Position numbers and translations under genes: made by a program
In this document: positions 10,470-20,684 of the stretch, in pieces
Position numbering within the stretch: the first letter of the stretch is position 1
How the letters are laid out: each line of letters begins with the position of its first letter
The notes under the pieces: model-generated
The model's database searches: none
Told to the model about the DNA's origin: nothing
Seen by the model: only the letters and a program-made list of their open reading frames with translations
Source: Trichocoleus desertorum ATA4-8-CV12
Lineage (GTDB): Bacteria > Cyanobacteriota > Cyanobacteriia > FACHB-46
Direction of reading: 5' to 3'
Length of the DNA: 51,798 nucleotides
NCBI GenBank assembly: GCA_019358975.1
Contig: JAHHIL010000041.1
Coordinates: 1 to 51,798 of the forward strand

Positions 10470-10967
10470 TCAGGATCTCCCCTCATACTGCTCGTCGCTG
10501 ACCTGTTCCATCCAGTCCACAGGGCTGCCGTTGAGCGCCTCGTGAATGGCAATATGAGTCATGGCTGTGGCAGCTGTGGCTCCGTGCCAGTGCTTTACGT
10601 CCGGTGGAATCCAGACGACATCACCGGGTCTGATTTCCTGGATTGGTTCACCCCATTGCTGAACCCAGCCAACTCCAGCCGTCACAAGCAGGGTCTGCCC
10701 CAGCGGATGTGTATGCCATGCAGTTCGGGCACCAGGCTCAAAGGCGACACTTGCACCAGATGTGCGTGACGGATCGTGCACCGGAAAAAGAGGGTTGATG
10801 CGTACAGGACCTGTGAAATAGTCGGCTGATCCTGCGGTGGAAGGCTGTGCACCACTCCGCGTGATTTCTACAGTCTGTGTGAGATCGCTAGATGAGACTT
10901 GTGTATGTCCTGCCTGTGCAAACCCCAAAGCAAATAATGTCATGACAGGTATTGCGAGCCGTTTCAT
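10470..10967 (-). CDS. Exported cupin-domain protein
   Basis: 165 residues with an N-terminal signal peptide ([20 protein letters not shown]) followed by one small cupin barrel. The metal-binding motifs are visible: [13 protein letters not shown] (first cupin motif, two His) and [13 protein letters not shown] (second motif His). This group is annotated as cupin or carboxymuconolactone-decarboxylase-associated, and some members act as manganese-dependent lyases. The start at ATG 10967 has GGAG eight bases upstream; an in-frame extension to 11012 lacks one. It is the first gene of the minus-strand array, divergent from the AraC regulator. Confidence 0.85.
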   Translation of the reverse strand: MKRLAIPVMTLFALGFAQAGHTQVSSSDLTQTVEITRSGAQPSTAGSADYFTGPVRINPLFPVHDPSRTSGASVAFEPGARTAWHTHPLGQTLLVTAGVGWVQQWGEPIQEIRPGDVVWIPPDVKHWHGATAATAMTHIAIHEALNGSPVDWMEQVSDEQYEGRS

Positions 10968-11182
10968 TTTCGTTTCTCCATGTTTGTGTTTAGCCGTGCA
11001 GAGCTTTCCCACAGCGACGGATGCCTGCCGTGGATTTAATGATGCTTCTCGTGCAATCCTGAGAAGCGCTTAACCAAACAAACTTGAATGTTCTCTTGAA
11101 GAAAAATCCAGACGCTTACAAGCAGCCGGAGTCACGCTTCATTGCTTTAACCTCATTCTAGGAACCCTGAAAGGCAAGCAAT

Positions 11183-11208
11183 AGGATGATTGTCTAGGAT
11201 GGTTGTAC
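11183..11208 (+). promoter_or_regulatory. Adjacent 13-bp direct repeats, candidate AraC operator
   Basis: AGGATGATTGTCT (11183-11195) is followed without a gap by AGGATGGTTGTAC (11196-11208), ten of 13 bases identical. Two half-sites in direct orientation are the usual binding layout of AraC-family proteins. The pair lies between the divergent cupin and AraC genes, about 120 bases before the AraC start. Inference only. Confidence 0.4.
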
Positions 11209-11327
11209 AATCCTGCAAACTTGCACCAGCTTCGATCCAAGTCACGCTAGATTCTTATGCAGGCTTAGCTACCAAATCCTTTCTAGACCTTGATGTGTCC
11301 ATAAATCAATTTGAACGGGCATAAGAA

Positions 11328-12311
11328 ATGAACGCTACAAGAATGAGTGAAAAGTCCGGTGGAGCGTTGATGAATGACCCACAGGCAAAGCGCGAAGCAG
11401 ACAGAGCGCGAGCCAACCGAGAGGAACTAACGGAGCGAATTGCCCAAGCAATCCGTCAGGATGGAACGATCGAGCCACTGAAAGGATTGCACTTTTATCG
11501 CATCTCCTCTCCTTCGGAATGCATCCATAGTGTCTCGATTCCTGCCTTTTGTGTGATTGCTCAGGGCAGCAAAGAAGTACTACTGGGGGGCGATCGCTAT
11601 CAGTACGACCCAATGCATTATTTGCTGGGGACGGTCGAACTGCCGATTGCCAGCCGAATCCTAGAAGCAACCCAGGAAAGACCGTACCTGGGACTTCGGC
11701 TCGATCTCGACCCTACTCTCGTGGGTTCAGCCATGGTTGAGGCAGGCTATCCCTCAGCACAACGCGGTGCCAGTGTGAAAGCGATTGATGTGAGTCTATT
11801 GGATGCAGACCTGTTGGATGCTGTGGTGCGGCTTGTCAGGTTAGTAAATTCCCCTGCTGAAGCACATGTCCTGGCACCACTCATTAAGCGGGAGATTATT
11901 TATCGGCTCCTGATGGGAGAGCAAGGAGTGCGGCTGCGTCAGATTGCCGTTCTCGGTGGCTACACCCACCACATCGCCAGAGCCGTCGATCGACTGCGTC
12001 AAGACTTTAACCAGCCGCTTCGGATTGAAGATGTCGCCCGAGAGCTGGGCATGAGTGTCTCGGGCTTTCACCACCACTTCAAGTCGGTCACGGCCATGAG
12101 TCCCTTGCAGTTTCAGAAACAACTGCGGCTTCAAGAGGCTCGCCGTCTGATGTTGGGGCAAAACCTGGATGCGACCAGTGCGGCTTATCGTGTAGGTTAT
12201 GACGATGCCTCACACTTTAACCGAGAGTACAAGCGGCTCTTTGGCGCACCCCCGATGCGCGATGTGGAGCGGCTGCGAGAAGCGGTTAGGGAGACTGCTA
12301 GTTTAATCTGA
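11328..12311 (+). CDS. AraC-family transcriptional regulator
   Basis: 327 residues. The N-terminal half (about 50-200) is an AraC_N-type ligand domain, with IPAFCVIAQGSKEVLLGG, YQYDPMHYLLGTVELPIAS and LGLRLDLDP. The C-terminal hundred residues form the double helix-turn-helix, with RIEDVARELGMSVSGFHHHF and then SPLQFQKQLRLQEARRLM. In many bacteria this subfamily sits beside and controls aldo/keto reductase, SDR and hydrolase genes, which matches the divergent array here. The first ATG (11328) is taken as the start; ATG 11343 and ATG 11370 are also possible. It probably activates the array in response to a small reactive carbonyl or similar compound (inference). Confidence 0.9.
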   Translation: MNATRMSEKSGGALMNDPQAKREADRARANREELTERIAQAIRQDGTIEPLKGLHFYRISSPSECIHSVSIPAFCVIAQGSKEVLLGGDRYQYDPMHYLLGTVELPIASRILEATQERPYLGLRLDLDPTLVGSAMVEAGYPSAQRGASVKAIDVSLLDADLLDAVVRLVRLVNSPAEAHVLAPLIKREIIYRLLMGEQGVRLRQIAVLGGYTHHIARAVDRLRQDFNQPLRIEDVARELGMSVSGFHHHFKSVTAMSPLQFQKQLRLQEARRLMLGQNLDATSAAYRVGYDDASHFNREYKRLFGAPPMRDVERLREAVRETASLI

Positions 12312-12408
12312 TCTCCTCAACATGCCCTAATCTTGCCAGAAACCGTTAAAACACTGTCGTCCAAGAGAGGATATCCCAGCAATTGGCGTGTTGAGAGCGA
12401 TCGCTCTT

Positions 12409-12984
12409 TTACCAAACAGAATCAAGACTGAGCACAAACCTAGGCAGTATCCCTTCCCCTGAAAGCGTTAGAGGTGATTCTAGAATCTCCACATCGCGAT
12501 CGCGACGGTAAATTTCTACTTGTTGAGAACTGCGATCGAGCAACCAACCCAGCTGTACTCCATTCTCACGATATTCCTGCATTTTTTCTTGTACTGTGGT
12601 CAAGCGATCGCTGGGCGATACCAACTCAATCACAAAGTCTGGACAGAGAGGAATAAATCCTGCTTTTTGCTCAGCTGTAAGAGCATTCCATCGTGCCTGC
12701 TGAATCCAAGCGACATCGGGAGAACGATTGGCACCGTTAGGCAGCTTAAAGCCTGTGGAAGAATCAAAAGCAACTCCTAATTTCGCTTGGCGGTTCCAGA
12801 TGCCCAACTCAACCGAAATTTCAAAGTTGCTTCTTCCCGTATCTCCTCCCGTGGGTGCCATGATGATCAGTTCTCCCGTCGCAGAGCGTTCAAATTTCAA
12901 ATCACGATTTTTCTGACAGAGCTGATAGAATTGCTCGTCGGTTAGGTCAATTACCGAATTGAAGTCAACCGTAAAGCTAGTCAT
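12409..12984 (-). CDS. Uma2-family putative restriction endonuclease (DUF820)
   Basis: 191 residues of the PD-(D/E)xK Uma2 family, which is greatly expanded in cyanobacteria and whose biological role is not established. Visible family marks are RSPDVAWIQQARW, PDFVIELVSPSDRL with the active-site Glu, and KMQEYRENGVQLGWLLD. ATG 12984 is used; the frame extends to GTG 13005. It is isolated, directly downstream of the chlH terminator. It is one of four Uma2 genes in the window. Confidence 0.85.
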   Translation of the reverse strand: MTSFTVDFNSVIDLTDEQFYQLCQKNRDLKFERSATGELIIMAPTGGDTGRSNFEISVELGIWNRQAKLGVAFDSSTGFKLPNGANRSPDVAWIQQARWNALTAEQKAGFIPLCPDFVIELVSPSDRLTTVQEKMQEYRENGVQLGWLLDRSSQQVEIYRRDRDVEILESPLTLSGEGILPRFVLSLDSVW

Positions 12985-13033
12985 GGCGCGATCGCAGCAC
13001 TCCACAAACAGATGCCTTTAATTTAACGCAAGC

Positions 13034-13060
13034 AAAAAGGGAGGCTCAAATATGCCTCCC
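13034..13060 (-). terminator. Rho-independent terminator of chlH
   Basis: A perfect 7-bp stem GGGAGGC/GCCTCCC (13039-13045 and 13054-13060) with an 8-base loop. On the minus strand it is followed by a run of five T (13034-13038). It lies about 70 bases past the chlH stop and insulates the Uma2 gene. Confidence 0.85.
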
Positions 13061-13128
13061 CTCAGCAGATTAACTAACTCACTGGCGCTAACTGTTTAAG
13101 CAGACTAAAAAATTAACAGCTCGCCTGA

Positions 13129-16100
13129 CTATTCAACCCCTTCAATACGGTCTTCCACTTCCTGATACAGTTCGCGGAGCATATCGAGGTTTTCTTCGCT
13201 GGTTTCCCAGTAGCCGCGACCGTTGACTTCTAGCAGTGTGGAAACCATCTTGCGGAACGAGTGGGGATTGAGGTTCAGCAACCGCTTCCGCATTTCTTCG
13301 TCTTGGATAAATGTGGCATTGGTATCTTCGTAGATCCAGTTGTCCACTGCACCAGCGGTCGCCGACCAACCCATCGTGTTTACCAAACGCTTGGAGAGTT
13401 CCCGCACGCCTTCGTAGCCGTGGCTGAGCATCCCTTCGTACCACTTGGGGTTCAGCATCTTAGTGCGAGCATCCAGACGCACGGTTTCCGAGAGGGTTCG
13501 CACTTGAGCGTTAGCAGTTGTGGTATCTGCAATGAAGGAAGCAGGAGCTGTGCCATCGCCCCGGAGCCGCGCCACAACTTTGGTGGGATCGGAGTCAAAG
13601 TAGTGGGACACATCTGTGAGAGAGATCTCAGAGGAGTCCAGGTTTTGGAAGGTGACATCCACCGTCTTCAAGGCTGACTCAAACAAACTGCGGTCTTGCT
13701 CCATCATCCCCGGGTTATCGGAGTTGAAGGCAAAAGACTTGCGGGCCAAGTACATGTCTTGGAGTTCGGATTCAGCTTCCCAAGTGCTGTTCTCCACAGC
13801 CAGGTTGACATTGGCCGCGTAAGAACCAGAAGCATTTGAGAACACGCGAGTCGCTGCTTGCCGCAGGTTGATGCCCATGTCTTCGGCTTGCTTCATTGCG
13901 TGCTTGCGGACAAAGTTCATCTCTAAAGGTTCATCCGCTTCAGCAGCCATCTTAATGGCGCGATCGAGCAGGTTCATTTGGTTGATGAACAAGTCACGGA
14001 ACACCCCGGAGCAATTCACGACCACATCCACGCGAGGCCGACCGAGTTCTTCTAGGGGGATCATCTCCAGCTTGTTGACCCGTCCCAGAGCATCAGCGAC
14101 AGGCCGTACCCCTACCAACAGCATTACCTGCGCTAAGGATTCACCGTAGGTCTTGATGTTGTCTGTCCCCCAGAGGACGAAGGAAACGGTTTCGGGCCAT
14201 TGACCGTTGTTTTCTGCTCTTTGCCGAGCCAAGAGACGATCGACCACGATTTGAGCGGCTTGTACTGCTGCTGTCGTGGGAATCGATTGAGGGTCAAGGG
14301 CGTGAATGTTTTTACCTGTGGGCAGCACATCCGGGTTGCGAATGGGATCACCACCGGGGCCAGGAAGGACGTATTCACCTTCGAGGGCTTTGAGCAAAGC
14401 ACCGAGTTCGTTATCTGCCACGATTTGCTTGAGGCAGAATTCTAGGTACTCAAACAGGGGCTTGATGTCGTCAGTGTTGACTTTGGGATAGCCCGCTTGC
14501 TGCAAGGCTTCAATCCAGGGTTCTTTGCGACCCATGTTGAAGAAGTTGAGCACCGAGACTTTGGAGACTCGACCATCGGCATCAGTTTGCTCTTTCACCA
14601 AGGCAGCGACAGCAGCACGGCAGGCCAGGGTGATGTCTTGCAACAGTTGGACATCTTCGAGCATACCGCGATCGCTGTTCTTGTAGATGTCGTCAATGTC
14701 GCGACCAATGCTCTCAGCAATAATCCGCAGTAAGCTCTTGACTTCTTCTTCAGGGCGATCGAGTCCCCCAATATTGACCAGAGTCGCGATCGCTTCTTCA
14801 GCAGTGGGTGGTTTGCCAATCACATGCAGGCCACAGGGCAGCAAGCGCGATTCGATCTCCATCAACTTGCGGTAGACCATGCCTACAATATTGTCCCGCT
14901 CTTCTGCCGTCATATCTTTGGCATCTTGATCGGGCAGGGCAATATCTTTGTCCAAGTTGACGATCCGGCACTTGTCCATAATCGTGTTGACGATGGGGAC
15001 GCCGCGACCGCTATCTTTCAGGGTTTGGTAAGAAGCAATTAGTTCGCTTAGCTCTTTTAACCCTTTGTAGAGGCCCGCATTTTCGGCAGGAGGTGTGAGG
15101 TAAGAGATCGTTTCAGCGTAAGAGCGGCGCTTGGCGATCGTAGCTTCTGAAGGATTGTTAGCGGCGTAGTAGTAGAGGTTGGGGATGTTACCGATCAAGT
15201 TATCGGGGTAGCACTCACCCGACATCCCCATTTGCTTACCGGGCATGAACTCCAAGGAGCCGTGGGTACCAAAGTGTAGCACTGCATCGGCTTTCCAGAT
15301 CTGCTCCAGGTAGGTGTAGTAGGCAGCAAAGCCGTGGTGAGGGCTAGCCGAGCGGGAGAACAGCAACCGCATCGGATCACCTTCGTAGCCAAAGGTAGGC
15401 TGCACCCCAATAAACACATTGCCAAAGTGCTTGCCGTAGATCAGCAGGTTTTGACCATCGGTGTTGAGGTGTCCGGGTGCAGGTCCCCAAGACTCATGTA
15501 GGCGCTCATGGTAAGGTGTTAGCTCCTCGTACTCAGGCACCGACATCTTGTAGGCGATGTTGAGTTCGGGGCTGTTGTACTGAGCTTGAGCATCATGAAT
15601 CACCTCTAGCATCAGTGCTTCTGGAGACTCAGGTAATTCCGGTACGTCGTAACCATTTTGCTTCATGGCTTCCAGCACTTTGTAGATGGAGCCAAAGACA
15701 TCCAGGTAAGCAGCAGTGCCGACGTTACCTTTGTCCGGTGGGAAGCTGAAAACGGTGATTGCTAGTTTCTTGTCTACTTTGGGTTTGCGGCGGAGGCTGG
15801 CCCACTTCATCGCCCGTTGAGCCACTGCTTCAATTCGGTCTTGCAGAGCGATCGCTTTACCCGTAGCACCATCCCGACCAGAGAGAATAATCGGCTCGAT
15901 CGCGCCATCGAGTTCCGGGATCGCAATTTGCAATGCCACTTGGATCGGGTGCAGACCGAGGTCGCTATCTTGCCATTCTTCTGTCGTTTGGAAGACCAGC
16001 GGCAACGCCACCATGTAGGGACGGTTCAAGCGTTTCAAAGACTCGATCGCTTTGGGATGATCTTGCCGTGCGGGGCCACCTACTAGAGCAAATCCAGTTA

Positions 16101-17115
16101 AAGAAACGACAGTATCAACGATCGTGGTTTTGGCGATCGGGTCTTGGAAGTAGGCATCAATGGGCTTGGAGAAATCCAGACCGCCTGCAAAGACGGGAAT
16201 AACCCGTGCGCCCATGCACTCCAGTTCTTGCACCATTGCCACATAGTGAGCATCGTCACCTGTGACTAGGTGTGTCCGTTGCAGCACCAAACCCACACAA
16301 GGAGCCAACGGATCTTTGAGGTCGGCAGAAATGTCGGTGCGGTTGTTGTACCAGTTGAAGTATTCTTTGACATCCTCGTACATGGCAGGGGCGAGGGGAT
16401 GCCAGATGCCCATATCAGGGTAGGTGACAGGATCGCGGTATTGCAAAGGCGCGAAGCTCTGCTGACCCACTCCCTTGGCGACGTATTTATCGCTCAGCAT
16501 CAGCAGGAAGTTTTCTAGGTTTTCCTGAGAGCCGCCGAGCCAGTATTGGAAGCTGAGCATGAAGTTGCGGGCATCCTGCGCCTTGTCCATTGGCAGGTAC
16601 TTTAGCACCTTGGGCAAGGTTTGCAGCAGCTTTAACATGCCGTCTTGGAAACCCGAACCAGCTTTTTCTTTGCGCTTCCGCATGAACTGGGCGATCGCGC
16701 TCTTTGACTGGCCCAACTGCGCCATTGAGAAGGTGCCCATTTTGTTCAGGCGCATGACTTCTGGCATGGAAGGGAAGACCACGGCCACATCCAGGCGATC
16801 GCGGTGCGGTTCTACTGCCGCAACCACTTTTTCTGCCAACTCTTCAATAAAAATCAGTGACGCAATGAAAATATTGGCGTTGGCGACATCTTGCTCAAGC
16901 GCTTCAAGATTCTCAGGGCTGCGGAGTTCTTCCAACAAGTAACCGCTGATCTCGATCGCCACATTGGGATTGTTCTTGTTAATAGAGCGAACCGCTGCTG
17001 AGAGAGAACTCTGATACTGCGGCTCTAGCACGACATAGACCACCTTAATGAGAGAGCGCCCTTGGATGTTGTCAGGCGCAATGTGTCGAACGGTGGGCTT
17101 GACGTGGGTGAACAT
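13129..17115 (-). CDS. chlH: Magnesium chelatase subunit H
   Basis: The 1328-residue porphyrin-binding, catalytic subunit of Mg-chelatase. With ChlI and ChlD it inserts Mg2+ into protoporphyrin IX, the first committed step to chlorophyll; in cyanobacteria it works with Gun4. The protein begins [16 protein letters not shown], typical of ChlH, and holds the long CobN/BchH domain with [32 protein letters not shown] and the PNPYSFRKMV-like element [19 protein letters not shown] near the end. Length is normal for the family. The start ATG 17115 is preceded by AAGGAG. It is monocistronic: a 0.7-kb upstream region and its own terminator. Confidence 0.97.
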   Translation of the reverse strand: MFTHVKPTVRHIAPDNIQGRSLIKVVYVVLEPQYQSSLSAAVRSINKNNPNVAIEISGYLLEELRSPENLEALEQDVANANIFIASLIFIEELAEKVVAAVEPHRDRLDVAVVFPSMPEVMRLNKMGTFSMAQLGQSKSAIAQFMRKRKEKAGSGFQDGMLKLLQTLPKVLKYLPMDKAQDARNFMLSFQYWLGGSQENLENFLLMLSDKYVAKGVGQQSFAPLQYRDPVTYPDMGIWHPLAPAMYEDVKEYFNWYNNRTDISADLKDPLAPCVGLVLQRTHLVTGDDAHYVAMVQELECMGARVIPVFAGGLDFSKPIDAYFQDPIAKTTIVDTVVSLTGFALVGGPARQDHPKAIESLKRLNRPYMVALPLVFQTTEEWQDSDLGLHPIQVALQIAIPELDGAIEPIILSGRDGATGKAIALQDRIEAVAQRAMKWASLRRKPKVDKKLAITVFSFPPDKGNVGTAAYLDVFGSIYKVLEAMKQNGYDVPELPESPEALMLEVIHDAQAQYNSPELNIAYKMSVPEYEELTPYHERLHESWGPAPGHLNTDGQNLLIYGKHFGNVFIGVQPTFGYEGDPMRLLFSRSASPHHGFAAYYTYLEQIWKADAVLHFGTHGSLEFMPGKQMGMSGECYPDNLIGNIPNLYYYAANNPSEATIAKRRSYAETISYLTPPAENAGLYKGLKELSELIASYQTLKDSGRGVPIVNTIMDKCRIVNLDKDIALPDQDAKDMTAEERDNIVGMVYRKLMEIESRLLPCGLHVIGKPPTAEEAIATLVNIGGLDRPEEEVKSLLRIIAESIGRDIDDIYKNSDRGMLEDVQLLQDITLACRAAVAALVKEQTDADGRVSKVSVLNFFNMGRKEPWIEALQQAGYPKVNTDDIKPLFEYLEFCLKQIVADNELGALLKALEGEYVLPGPGGDPIRNPDVLPTGKNIHALDPQSIPTTAAVQAAQIVVDRLLARQRAENNGQWPETVSFVLWGTDNIKTYGESLAQVMLLVGVRPVADALGRVNKLEMIPLEELGRPRVDVVVNCSGVFRDLFINQMNLLDRAIKMAAEADEPLEMNFVRKHAMKQAEDMGINLRQAATRVFSNASGSYAANVNLAVENSTWEAESELQDMYLARKSFAFNSDNPGMMEQDRSLFESALKTVDVTFQNLDSSEISLTDVSHYFDSDPTKVVARLRGDGTAPASFIADTTTANAQVRTLSETVRLDARTKMLNPKWYEGMLSHGYEGVRELSKRLVNTMGWSATAGAVDNWIYEDTNATFIQDEEMRKRLLNLNPHSFRKMVSTLLEVNGRGYWETSEENLDMLRELYQEVEDRIEGVE

Positions 17116-17568
17116 GCGGTTGGGCTCCTTGTTATACGTGTTCTCTTATTGGCATCACTCGGGATCGGCTGGGAAAGGATATGACTCCAGCTTTCCACCC
17201 ATTCGCCTTTCAGCCACTCACGGGACAACTTGGGCTTGTTTCACCAAAGGTGCCTCATCTTGGACATGTCTTGTAAAACCCAACGCTAGGATAGAAGCAA
17301 GGTTTTGAACGGTGAGACAAATTAGTGGCCCATGAGTGTTTTTACCAGAAAATCCTTGCCAAGTGAGCAGTTTGACAGCTAACTGACACAATTTGATAAA
17401 AAAACTGAGAAATTTCTTTACATTTATTTACAATAAGCAAGTGCAATCACTCATATGTTTTTAATATTTCTTAACTTTTCTGTATAAAATTTTCTTGAGA
17501 GACTCAGGTAGGGTAGCAAAACCTCAACAGGCAAAGGGACAAGTTGGCTGCATCGCCTGGACTGACAA

Positions 17569-17590
17569 TAATTATTTTGAGAAATAATTA
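17569..17590. promoter_or_regulatory. Perfect 9-bp inverted repeat upstream of chlH
   Basis: TAATTATTT (17569-17577) and AAATAATTA (17582-17590) flank the 4-base centre TGAG. The symmetry suits a dimeric regulator. It lies about 460 bases before the chlH start, rather far for a simple operator. No regulator can be named. Confidence 0.35.
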
Positions 17591-17622
17591 ATAATTTGGT
17601 AGCTTTTTAGGTGTTAATTTTC

Positions 17623-17642
17623 CCAAAAAAATTTATTTTTGG
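17623..17642. repeat. AT-rich inverted repeat CCAAAAA...TTTTTGG
   Basis: Arms CCAAAAA (17623-17629) and TTTTTGG (17636-17642) surround a 6-base centre AATTTA. It could be a weak terminator for the ankyrin gene ending at 17825 on the minus strand, but no T-run follows on that strand, so an operator or simple DNA-curvature element is equally likely. Confidence 0.3.
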
Positions 17643-17824
17643 CAGGAATTTAAGGATTTAACGTATTAGAAGCCGCTCCTTTAATTCGATTGATTGCTTC
17701 AGTCTTAAAGCTTTTGATTTTGTGTGCTAATAACCAAATTCACGAAAAAAGCTAATTTATGCGGTCTTGCCAAAATTTACTGGAACTACCGCTTATTCAA
17801 ATAGTTATTTGGCTTGTGACAATG

Positions 17825-18301
17825 CTAGGAACCTAGACGGGCTTGCTTTAGTAGCTCCATTACCTCTGTCTGCTTTTCTTCCGCCGCCCAAACAAAAGCA
17901 GTCCAATTATGGTTATCCTTGGCATCAATGTCAGCGCCACTAGCTAACAAAGTTTTTACAACTTCCGGATGGCCTTTAGCAGCAGCACTCATTAGCGCCG
18001 TCAAACCGAAATTGGTTTTAGCATTAACTTCTGCGTTTTTATTGAGCAGCAATTGGACAATCAGGAGATGCCCAGTCGCAGCCGCACCCATTAAAGCAGA
18101 CCAGCCATCTGGGTCTGGAGCGTTGACTGCTGCACCTTGGTTCAGCAGGGCTGCAACCACATCCGCATGCCCTGCTTCTGCCGCTGCGATTAAAGCGGTT
18201 GAGCCTTCCTCATCTTGAGCATTTACGTCTGCTTTTTGAGCTAGTAAGGCTTCTACTTGGGCTATGTTTCCCTGTTTAGATGCAGCGATCAAGTCTGTCA
18301 T
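17825..18301 (-). CDS. Ankyrin-repeat protein
   Basis: 158 residues made almost entirely of four to five ankyrin repeats. Each carries the consensus form, as in DEEGSTALIAAAEAGHADVV, DPDGWSALMGAAATGHLLIV, NFGLTALMSAAAKGHPEVV and DNHNWTAFVWAAEEKQTEVM. There is no signal peptide, so it is a cytoplasmic protein-binding module. It begins MTDLIAASKQGNIAQVEALL, the usual capping repeat. The partner is unknown; the gene is not obviously in an operon. Confidence 0.9.
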   Translation of the reverse strand: MTDLIAASKQGNIAQVEALLAQKADVNAQDEEGSTALIAAAEAGHADVVAALLNQGAAVNAPDPDGWSALMGAAATGHLLIVQLLLNKNAEVNAKTNFGLTALMSAAAKGHPEVVKTLLASGADIDAKDNHNWTAFVWAAEEKQTEVMELLKQARLGS

Positions 18302-18520
18302 GGCTTACGATCCCTATCTAGACATACACAAAGAAGTGTGAATGGATTGAATTCAAGCTGAGCGATCGCATCTACTTCTGTAAGTGGATCTGTAGGTTGA
18401 TCAAATCAAGCGATCAAAGTCGCTCTAGGAAAAATTTATCCTAGGAGGAGTGGCTGTGGTGCAAACTGACCGAGTGCTAAGACCGCGATCGCTATTCTTA
18501 AGGACAGGAGAAGCAAATTA

Positions 18521-19816
18521 GTGTCTGCTGTTGATATTTTGATTCTCTCCAATGGGCCTGGAGAGCTATCCACCTGGGTGAAACCTGTGGTTAGGGCATT
18601 GAGAGCGCAACTTGGGGATGATCGCGCCCAAGTTCGGATTTCGGTTGTTTTATCTCCTTGCCCTAATGCTAGCGGCCAAGAAGCCGCGATCGCGCAAAGC
18701 TACCGAGAAGTTGACCGAGTCCAATCGGCTGAGCATTTCGCTGCGTTTTTGCTATCTGGTAAAACTGTAGACGCTTGGGAATGGCGCGATCGCGGGGTGG
18801 TTTTATTTCTAGGCGGCGATCAGTTTTTTCCAGTTGTGATTGGTAGGCGGCTTGGGTACAGAACCGTGGTCTACGCCGAGTGGGATGCTCGTTGGCTACG
18901 CTGGATCGATCGCTTTGGAGTCATGAAACCGGAAATTGCTGCTCAAGCTCCCCCCGCCCAAGCCCACAAATTTACCGTCGTGGGTGACTTAATGGCAGAG
19001 GCAGGCACCTTCGATCGACCTAAGAACTATTTAACAGATGCAAGCACAAGTAAAAACACAGAACTGATTGGCTTATTACCAGGGTCTAAGCCAGCCAAAC
19101 TAGCTCAAGGCGTTCCGTTAACCTTAGCGATCGCGGAGCAAATCCATGCTGTCCGCCCCCAAACCCGCTTCGTCATTCCGGTGGCACCTAGCCTCGATCT
19201 ACCAACTCTGGCCCGATTCGCTAATCCTCAGCACAATCCAATTTCGCAATTATTTGGTGGTGTAGAGGCTCACTTAGTGATGCCCGGAGACAGCCAACGT
19301 CCTTACCTAAAAACAACAGCAGGTTTGCAGGTAGAGCTTTGGACGCATTTTCCTGCTTATGATCTACTTTCACAGTGCCAACTTTGTCTCACGACAGTCG
19401 GCGCAAACACTGCCGAGTTGGGTTCCCTGGCTGTTCCCATGATTGTGCTAGTGCCCATGCAACAAGCAGATGCGATGCGGGCTTGGGGTGGCATTCCTGG
19501 CTTATTGGTCAACTTGCCTGGTGTAGGCAGCAATTTCGCCAAACTGATCAATTGGTGGTTTCTCCGTAAACCACGCCTGCTCGCTTGGCCCAATATCTGG
19601 GCGCAGGAGCAGATTGTGCCAGAAAAAGTGGGAATTGTGCAGCCGCAAGAAGTTGCAGATCTAGCCCTAGACTTGCTGGAGCATCCTGAGCAATTGCAAC
19701 AAATCCGCGATCGCCTCCGCAGTGTTCGAGGCCAACCCGGAGCCGCCACAAAACTCAGTCAGATCGTCACTGAAGAACTAGGCTTCAACTCCTCTCCCCT
19801 TTCCCCTCACTCCTAA
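18521..19816 (+). CDS. Lipid-A-disaccharide-synthase-related glycosyltransferase
   Basis: 431 residues with a GT-B-like fold distantly related to LpxB. The N-terminus DILILSNGPGELSTWVKPVVRAL and the C-terminal nucleotide-sugar domain (LLSQCQLCLTTVGANTAELG, PMIVLVPMQ) match the conserved cyanobacterial family annotated as lipid-A-disaccharide synthase-related. It probably transfers a sugar to a lipid or envelope precursor, but donor and acceptor are unknown. The start is GTG 18521, behind an AGGAG-type site at about 18505. The last residues, SSPLSPHS, are encoded by the beginning of the pyrimidine repeat tract, so the natural C-terminus may have been replaced. Confidence 0.82.
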   Translation: MSAVDILILSNGPGELSTWVKPVVRALRAQLGDDRAQVRISVVLSPCPNASGQEAAIAQSYREVDRVQSAEHFAAFLLSGKTVDAWEWRDRGVVLFLGGDQFFPVVIGRRLGYRTVVYAEWDARWLRWIDRFGVMKPEIAAQAPPAQAHKFTVVGDLMAEAGTFDRPKNYLTDASTSKNTELIGLLPGSKPAKLAQGVPLTLAIAEQIHAVRPQTRFVIPVAPSLDLPTLARFANPQHNPISQLFGGVEAHLVMPGDSQRPYLKTTAGLQVELWTHFPAYDLLSQCQLCLTTVGANTAELGSLAVPMIVLVPMQQADAMRAWGGIPGLLVNLPGVGSNFAKLINWWFLRKPRLLAWPNIWAQEQIVPEKVGIVQPQEVADLALDLLEHPEQLQQIRDRLRSVRGQPGAATKLSQIVTEELGFNSSPLSPHS

Positions 19817-19927
19817 CTCCTCTCCCCTAACTCCTCTCCCCTAACTCCTCATCCCTCATCCCTCATCCCTCCTCCCTCATCCCTCATCCTTCATCCCTCA
19901 TCCCTCCTCCTTCATCCTTTCTTTTTT
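19788..19927 (+). repeat. Pyrimidine-rich short tandem repeat tract
   Basis: About 140 bases of nearly pure C/T (plus A) on the plus strand. First come copies of a 14-mer of the type CCCTAACTCCTCTC, then about ten imperfect copies of the heptamer TCATCCC. Heptameric short tandem repeats of this kind are common between genes in filamentous cyanobacteria. The tract starts inside the 3' end of the glycosyltransferase gene and ends just before the stop of the converging membrane-protein gene. Confidence 0.9.
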
Positions 19928-19928
19928 C

Positions 19929-20318
19929 TCACTTCCCCGCAGCCTGCCCATCTCGGCGGCCCAATTCATAAACAGCACAGCCAATACAAGTCAAAATTCC
20001 TAAACTGATAGCCCAGCTTTCACCTAGACTAATTTCGACTCCGTAGTTGCACAGCGCTCCAACTCCGAGAAACGGCACGATGCTAAATACTGAAGCGTAG
20101 AAGGCATTTTGCGCTTCCCGTCCTTTTCGAGTCCGCTCAAACTCGGCTTCTGATGTGTAGAGCGATCGCTCGGCGAAGTTAAACCAGCGATTGATTTGCT
20201 CTGTTACCCATTGGCTCACGGGTGAGAATCCTAAATATAAGGCTAGCGACCACAAACTCGCCCCTGCGATCGCCGTCGTATCGAGTACCAACGGTATGGG
20301 AAAAATATTAATCTGCAT
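19929..20318 (-). CDS. Conserved small membrane protein, function unknown
   Basis: 129 residues with hydrophobic stretches at about 7-31 and 73-90, and a third near 100-117, so two to three membrane helices. Between them lies a polar loop (QINRWFNFAERSLYTSEAEFERTRKGREAQ). There are no catalytic motifs. It looks like one of the many short, conserved cyanobacterial membrane proteins; the family was not recognised. Confidence 0.7.
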   Translation of the reverse strand: MQINIFPIPLVLDTTAIAGASLWSLALYLGFSPVSQWVTEQINRWFNFAERSLYTSEAEFERTRKGREAQNAFYASVFSIVPFLGVGALCNYGVEISLGESWAISLGILTCIGCAVYELGRRDGQAAGK

Positions 20319-20684
20319 GGCTACGGCAGCAGGTTGTAAAAATTAGTGGACTGTAAAAAGTTGTAACAGATATAAAGACAAATTCACACTGATCGAGCAA
20401 CTCTGTAGCGAATTGACATAAAGACCTGATAGATTTGCCAGCGGCCTAGGGTAATATACTCCGGAAGCGCTGAGTTAGCGTTGATAGCTATTAGTGCTTC
20501 TTAATACAAAATGACTCTAAGAAAAGGCTCTGAGCGAATAACTTCTCATCCTAGGAGCGATCGCTTGAGGAACTTAAACGCGTGTATCGACGTACATAAC
20601 CTGAGTGCTTGACCAACAGCAGACTCAATCCTGCCCCCTGATTGAAACCTTGGAAATTATTTCGTCATCCGCAAAGGACGTTGT
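20319..20684. other. Intergenic region between divergent genes
   Basis: 366 bases separating the membrane protein (minus) and the M23 peptidase (plus); the promoters of both should lie here. An AAGGA ribosome site (20673-20677) precedes the peptidase start. No other structure was seen. Confidence 0.5.

Larger units (their letters stand above)
17116..17824. other. Long AT-rich intergenic region upstream of chlH
   Basis: About 700 bases without a credible ORF. The stretch 17380-17780 is clearly AT-rich compared with its neighbours. It holds two AT-rich inverted repeats (listed separately) and presumably the chlH promoter and leader. No known riboswitch or small-RNA motif was recognised. Confidence 0.6.

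Noticed and set aside
19788-19927. CRISPR or rho-independent terminator in the C/T-rich tract
   Set aside because: Units are 7-14 bases, contiguous and pyrimidine-only, without spacers or dyad symmetry.
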